From: Bacteroidia bacterium
Lineage (GTDB): Bacteria; Bacteroidota; Bacteroidia; Flavobacteriales; Flavobacteriaceae
Length of the DNA: 64,000 nt
Direction: 5' to 3'
NCBI GenBank assembly: GCA_030431055.1
Contig: JAUIJA010000001.1
Location: 124,001 to 188,000 of the forward strand
Part shown: positions 61,882 to 64,000 of the stretch, in pieces
How the letters are laid out: each line of letters starts with the position of its first letter
Position numbering within the stretch: the stretch's first letter is position 1
The notes under the pieces: model-generated
The model's input: the letters and a program-made list of their open reading frames with translations, nothing else
The model's database searches: none
What the model was told of the DNA's origin: nothing
Made by a program: the position numbers and the translations under genes

Positions 61882-62799
61882 TTAAGTAGAAAGTAAGTTT
61901 TTTCCGTGAATTAATACTTCTGGTTCAATCAACATGATACAAAAAACACCACTTACAATTATTAATTTTAGTAAAAAATGGAGTTTTATATAATCTGATT
62001 TTTGGCTTGATTTCCAAAGTTTAACTAAAAACAAAACCAACAATAACATACTCACATAAAAGTAAATTTCCATATAACCTACATTGTAAACATCGGTTAA
62101 AAAATATACTGGAATTATAGTCGAACAGGTTAAAATTGTAATTATTGTTTTGGCAGTATTTTCACCAAACAAAACCGGAATTGTCTTGTAATTATTAGCC
62201 AAATCGCCTTCAATATTTTCTAAATCTTTAATGAATTCACGTATTAAAATCAGCAGAAACAAAAAAGTTGCATGAGCGAAAATTACGTGATAAAAATTCT
62301 TGAAATGCATTAATACAGCAAAAAAAGGTAAAACGGCTAAAACTGCCGCAGTTAAATTTCCAACAAAAGGAACTTTCTTTAGTTTGTGTGAATAAAACCA
62401 AATTAAGAAAATATAAACCGAAAAAAATAAAACAGCTCGCCAAGAAATAATTGAAGCTAAAGCAACTACAAAAAAGTTTATTGCAAAATATACTTTTAAC
62501 TTGGTTGATTGACTCACTAATCGATCAATCATTGCCTTTTTAGGACGATTGATTAAATCTTTTTTAGCATCGTAAAAGTTGTTGATAATGTAGCCTGAAG
62601 CAATACAAAAAGAAGAAGCTACAACCAAAACAAACAAGCGCCAATCTAAAACAATTGACAATGCTGATTTTTCTGGCGCCAAAATAAATATAGCTGATAA
62701 ATACTGAGCTAATGCAATAACCCAGATATTGTATCCTCTAATTACAGAGAAAAAACTAAAGATTTTTGTAAGTAATAATTTTGACTTTCTAGTTAACAT
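61882..62799 (-). CDS. UbiA-family prenyltransferase
   Basis: A 305-residue membrane protein with about eight helices. The two aspartate-rich motifs of UbiA enzymes are present: NNFYDAKKDLINRP near residue 75 (NDxxDxxxD, with N for the first D) and DLENIEGDLANNYKT near 190. They bind the Mg-prenyl diphosphate. Automatic labels such as geranylgeranylglycerol-phosphate geranylgeranyltransferase are often given to such proteins in Bacteroidetes, but the acceptor is unknown here. Its start is 5 bp after the mevalonate kinase stop, so it lies in a mevalonate operon and its prenyl donor is made by its neighbours. Confidence 0.9.
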   Translation of the reverse strand: MLTRKSKLLLTKIFSFFSVIRGYNIWVIALAQYLSAIFILAPEKSALSIVLDWRLFVLVVASSFCIASGYIINNFYDAKKDLINRPKKAMIDRLVSQSTKLKVYFAINFFVVALASIISWRAVLFFSVYIFLIWFYSHKLKKVPFVGNLTAAVLAVLPFFAVLMHFKNFYHVIFAHATFLFLLILIREFIKDLENIEGDLANNYKTIPVLFGENTAKTIITILTCSTIIPVYFLTDVYNVGYMEIYFYVSMLLLVLFLVKLWKSSQKSDYIKLHFLLKLIIVSGVFCIMLIEPEVLIHGKNLLST

Positions 62800-62804
62800 T
62801 AAAC

Positions 62805-63743
62805 TTAGAAATTATAAACAACTTCTAATTTATAATCTTTTAGAGATTGTTTTGCCTTTTCTAAATCTTGTGTAAATCCTAAGATATAACCGCCACCACC
62901 AGAACCACAAAGTTTCAAGTAATAATCGTTACTTTCAATTCCTTTTTGCCAAACTTGGTGAAATTGTTCGGGAATCATAGGTTTGAAGTTGTTTAGAACA
63001 ACTTTTGAAAGCTTTTTAGTATTTTCAAATAACGATTTTACATCACCTTTTAAGAAATTTTCCACACAAGCATCAGTATGTTTAATGAATTGAGATTTCA
63101 ACATTTTTCGGAAACCTTGATCTTTTAAGTTTTCCATAAAAATATTAACCATTGGTGCTGTTTCACCAATAATTCCAGAATCAATTAAGAAAACCGCACC
63201 TTTTCCTTGTGTGCTTTGGCTTGGAATTCCTGTTGGTTCAATATTATCTTTTGAGTTGATTAAAATTGGTAAACTCAAATAACTATTTAACGGATCTAAA
63301 CCAGAACTTTTCCCGTGGAAAAACGATTCCATTTGTCCGAATATAGTTTTTAACTGTAATAACTTTTCGCGTGTTAAGTTTTCTAAAACTGTAATTTTGT
63401 TTAAAGCGTATTTATCATAAATAGCTGCCACTAAAGCACCACTACTTCCTACTCCATAACCTTGTGGAATACTTGAATCGAAGTACATTCCATTAGCAAC
63501 ATCTTGCTTTAAAGTATCTATATCGAAAGCAACCAATTCAGGTTGTTCGCTTTGTAAGTTTTCTAAATATTCAGCAAAACGCGCTAAACTTTCATTTGAT
63601 TTTTTAGCTTCATTAGTCAAGTTTTCACCTGATTTTAAAGCGCCTTTATAGAAATTATAAGGTATTGAAAGCCCTTTAGAATCTTCAATAATTCCGTATT
63701 CTCCAAATAATAAAATCTTCGAATAAAATAATGGTCCTTTCAT
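62805..63743 (-). CDS. Mevalonate kinase-like GHMP kinase
   Basis: A 312-residue GHMP kinase: FYSKILLFGEYGIIEDSKG at the N-terminus, the ATP loop PQGYGVGSSGALVAAIYDKY, SGLDPLNSYLSLPILI and the C-terminal glycine-rich LCGSGGGGYILGF. The intact PxxxGxGSSGAL motif separates it from the GYDIA protein earlier in the window. It phosphorylates mevalonate, by family and by position between mvaD and the UbiA gene. Operon order on the minus strand is mvaD, mevalonate kinase, UbiA, pseudouridine synthase. The leader carries a heptad-like repetitive stretch. Confidence 0.88.
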   Translation of the reverse strand: MKGPLFYSKILLFGEYGIIEDSKGLSIPYNFYKGALKSGENLTNEAKKSNESLARFAEYLENLQSEQPELVAFDIDTLKQDVANGMYFDSSIPQGYGVGSSGALVAAIYDKYALNKITVLENLTREKLLQLKTIFGQMESFFHGKSSGLDPLNSYLSLPILINSKDNIEPTGIPSQSTQGKGAVFLIDSGIIGETAPMVNIFMENLKDQGFRKMLKSQFIKHTDACVENFLKGDVKSLFENTKKLSKVVLNNFKPMIPEQFHQVWQKGIESNDYYLKLCGSGGGGYILGFTQDLEKAKQSLKDYKLEVVYNF

Positions 63744-63784
63744 AGCTCTGTGCTCAGTTTACAGTGTTTTAGTACTCAGTACAA
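63744..63784 (-). repeat. Degenerate heptad-like repeat before the mevalonate kinase start
   Basis: On the minus strand this 41-bp stretch reads as loosely repeated ACTGA/ACTAA/ACTGT units (GTACTGAGTACTAAA, ACACTGTAAACTGAGC), and ends at the start codon. The spacing is 7-9 bp, less regular than the rng array. It fills most of the 60-bp gap to mvaD. Confidence 0.4.
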
Positions 63785-63803
63785 TTAATAAAGATACAAA
63801 AAA

Positions 63804-64000
63804 TTAATTATCTTCTATCAATTTACTTCCTTTACCAATTTGATCGCAAATATACTGCTCGTTTTGACAATTGCCAACTAATTCATTCTTAATAAATTGC
63901 AAAACTTTTTCTTTTACATTTTCTGGATATAAAACATGGACATTTGCGCCAGCATCTAACGTAAAACAAACTGGAGTTGCTGTTTCGTTTCTAAACTTCC
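63804..64000 (-). CDS. mvaD: Diphosphomevalonate decarboxylase, C-terminal end
   Basis: Only the last 65 codons are inside the window; the gene continues past its right edge. The visible piece ends IGKGSKLIEDN and contains TPVCFTLDAGANVHVLYP, the C-terminal signature of diphosphomevalonate decarboxylases, where the D-A-G stretch forms part of the active site. The enzyme makes isopentenyl diphosphate from diphosphomevalonate. The stop codon is at 63804-63806. A mevalonate kinase gene follows after 60 bp, so this is a mevalonate operon. Confidence 0.85.
   Translation of the reverse strand, partial: KFRNETATPVCFTLDAGANVHVLYPENVKEKVLQFIKNELVGNCQNEQYICDQIGKGSKLIEDN

Overview
The window is AT-rich chromosomal DNA (about one third G+C by eye) from a member of the Flavobacteriia, most likely Flavobacterium or a close relative. 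The evidence is the gliding-motility pair gldE-gldD beside mutY and ssb, two secreted proteins with type IX secretion (T9SS) sorting domains (one type A, one type B), many TAnnTTTG promoter -7 elements, few Shine-Dalgarno sequences, HU/IHF-type nucleoid protein, DUF3078, and mevalonate-pathway genes. No phage, insertion sequence, CRISPR array or rRNA operon is visible. Most of the window is core housekeeping DNA in short operons that end in clear hairpin/T-run terminators.

Layout. 1-3.2 kb (minus): coaX, an outer-membrane protein and a TPR protein (cut by the window edge). 3.3 kb: tRNA-Phe. 3.5-8 kb (minus): a YdjM-type membrane protein and a two-subunit M16 zinc peptidase system. 8.1-9.1 kb (plus): rplU-rpmA, where L21 has a helix-hairpin-helix tail. 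9.2-13.8 kb: DMT exporter, heavy-metal-associated lipoprotein, DUF3078 protein, dxs, tadA. 13.9-21.7 kb (plus): an alpha-2-macroglobulin lipoprotein overlapping pbpC. 21.8-23.9 kb (minus): HU, a 30-residue basic protein, and rng behind a heptamer repeat array. 24-27.5 kb (plus): mutY-ssb-gldE-gldD, then tRNA-Leu on minus. 27.7-32.3 kb: subtilisin-like T9SS cargo. 32.4-39.6 kb: Prc-type protease, then surE, a small membrane protein, lpxB, an NlpC/P60 lipoprotein and comEC. 39.6-45.6 kb (minus): thioredoxin-like protein and a peptide-use operon (DPP IV plus two POT transporters). 45.8-50.7 kb: a giant hybrid histidine kinase. 50.7-64 kb: HMG-CoA reductase, GYDIA-type GHMP kinase, dusB, lepA, a T9SS type B protein, a pseudouridine synthase, a UbiA prenyltransferase, a mevalonate kinase and the end of mvaD.

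Themes. Isoprenoid metabolism is scattered but prominent: dxs (DXP route) at 11.5-13.3 kb, and HMGR, two GHMP kinases, mvaD and a UbiA enzyme in the last 14 kb. Dxs may therefore serve thiamine or pyridoxal phosphate supply instead of, or as well as, isoprenoids. The envelope is the other theme: lpxB, pbpC/A2M, NlpC/P60, Prc, M16 and DPP IV peptidases, the gliding lipoprotein GldD and large T9SS exoproteins.

The most unusual DNA is non-coding and lies at 52.0-54.7 kb. A ~106-bp palindromic element occurs twice, each time nested inside another structured sequence. Copy B sits in the loop of a multi-helix RNA candidate that begins just after a TATATTTG promoter element and forms the leader of lepA. 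Two further TTGTCA...TGACAA inverted-repeat elements lie back to back between a GHMP kinase and dusB. Seven-base periodic repeats precede rng, and more weakly the mevalonate kinase gene. All statements rest on reading the sequence; no database search was possible.
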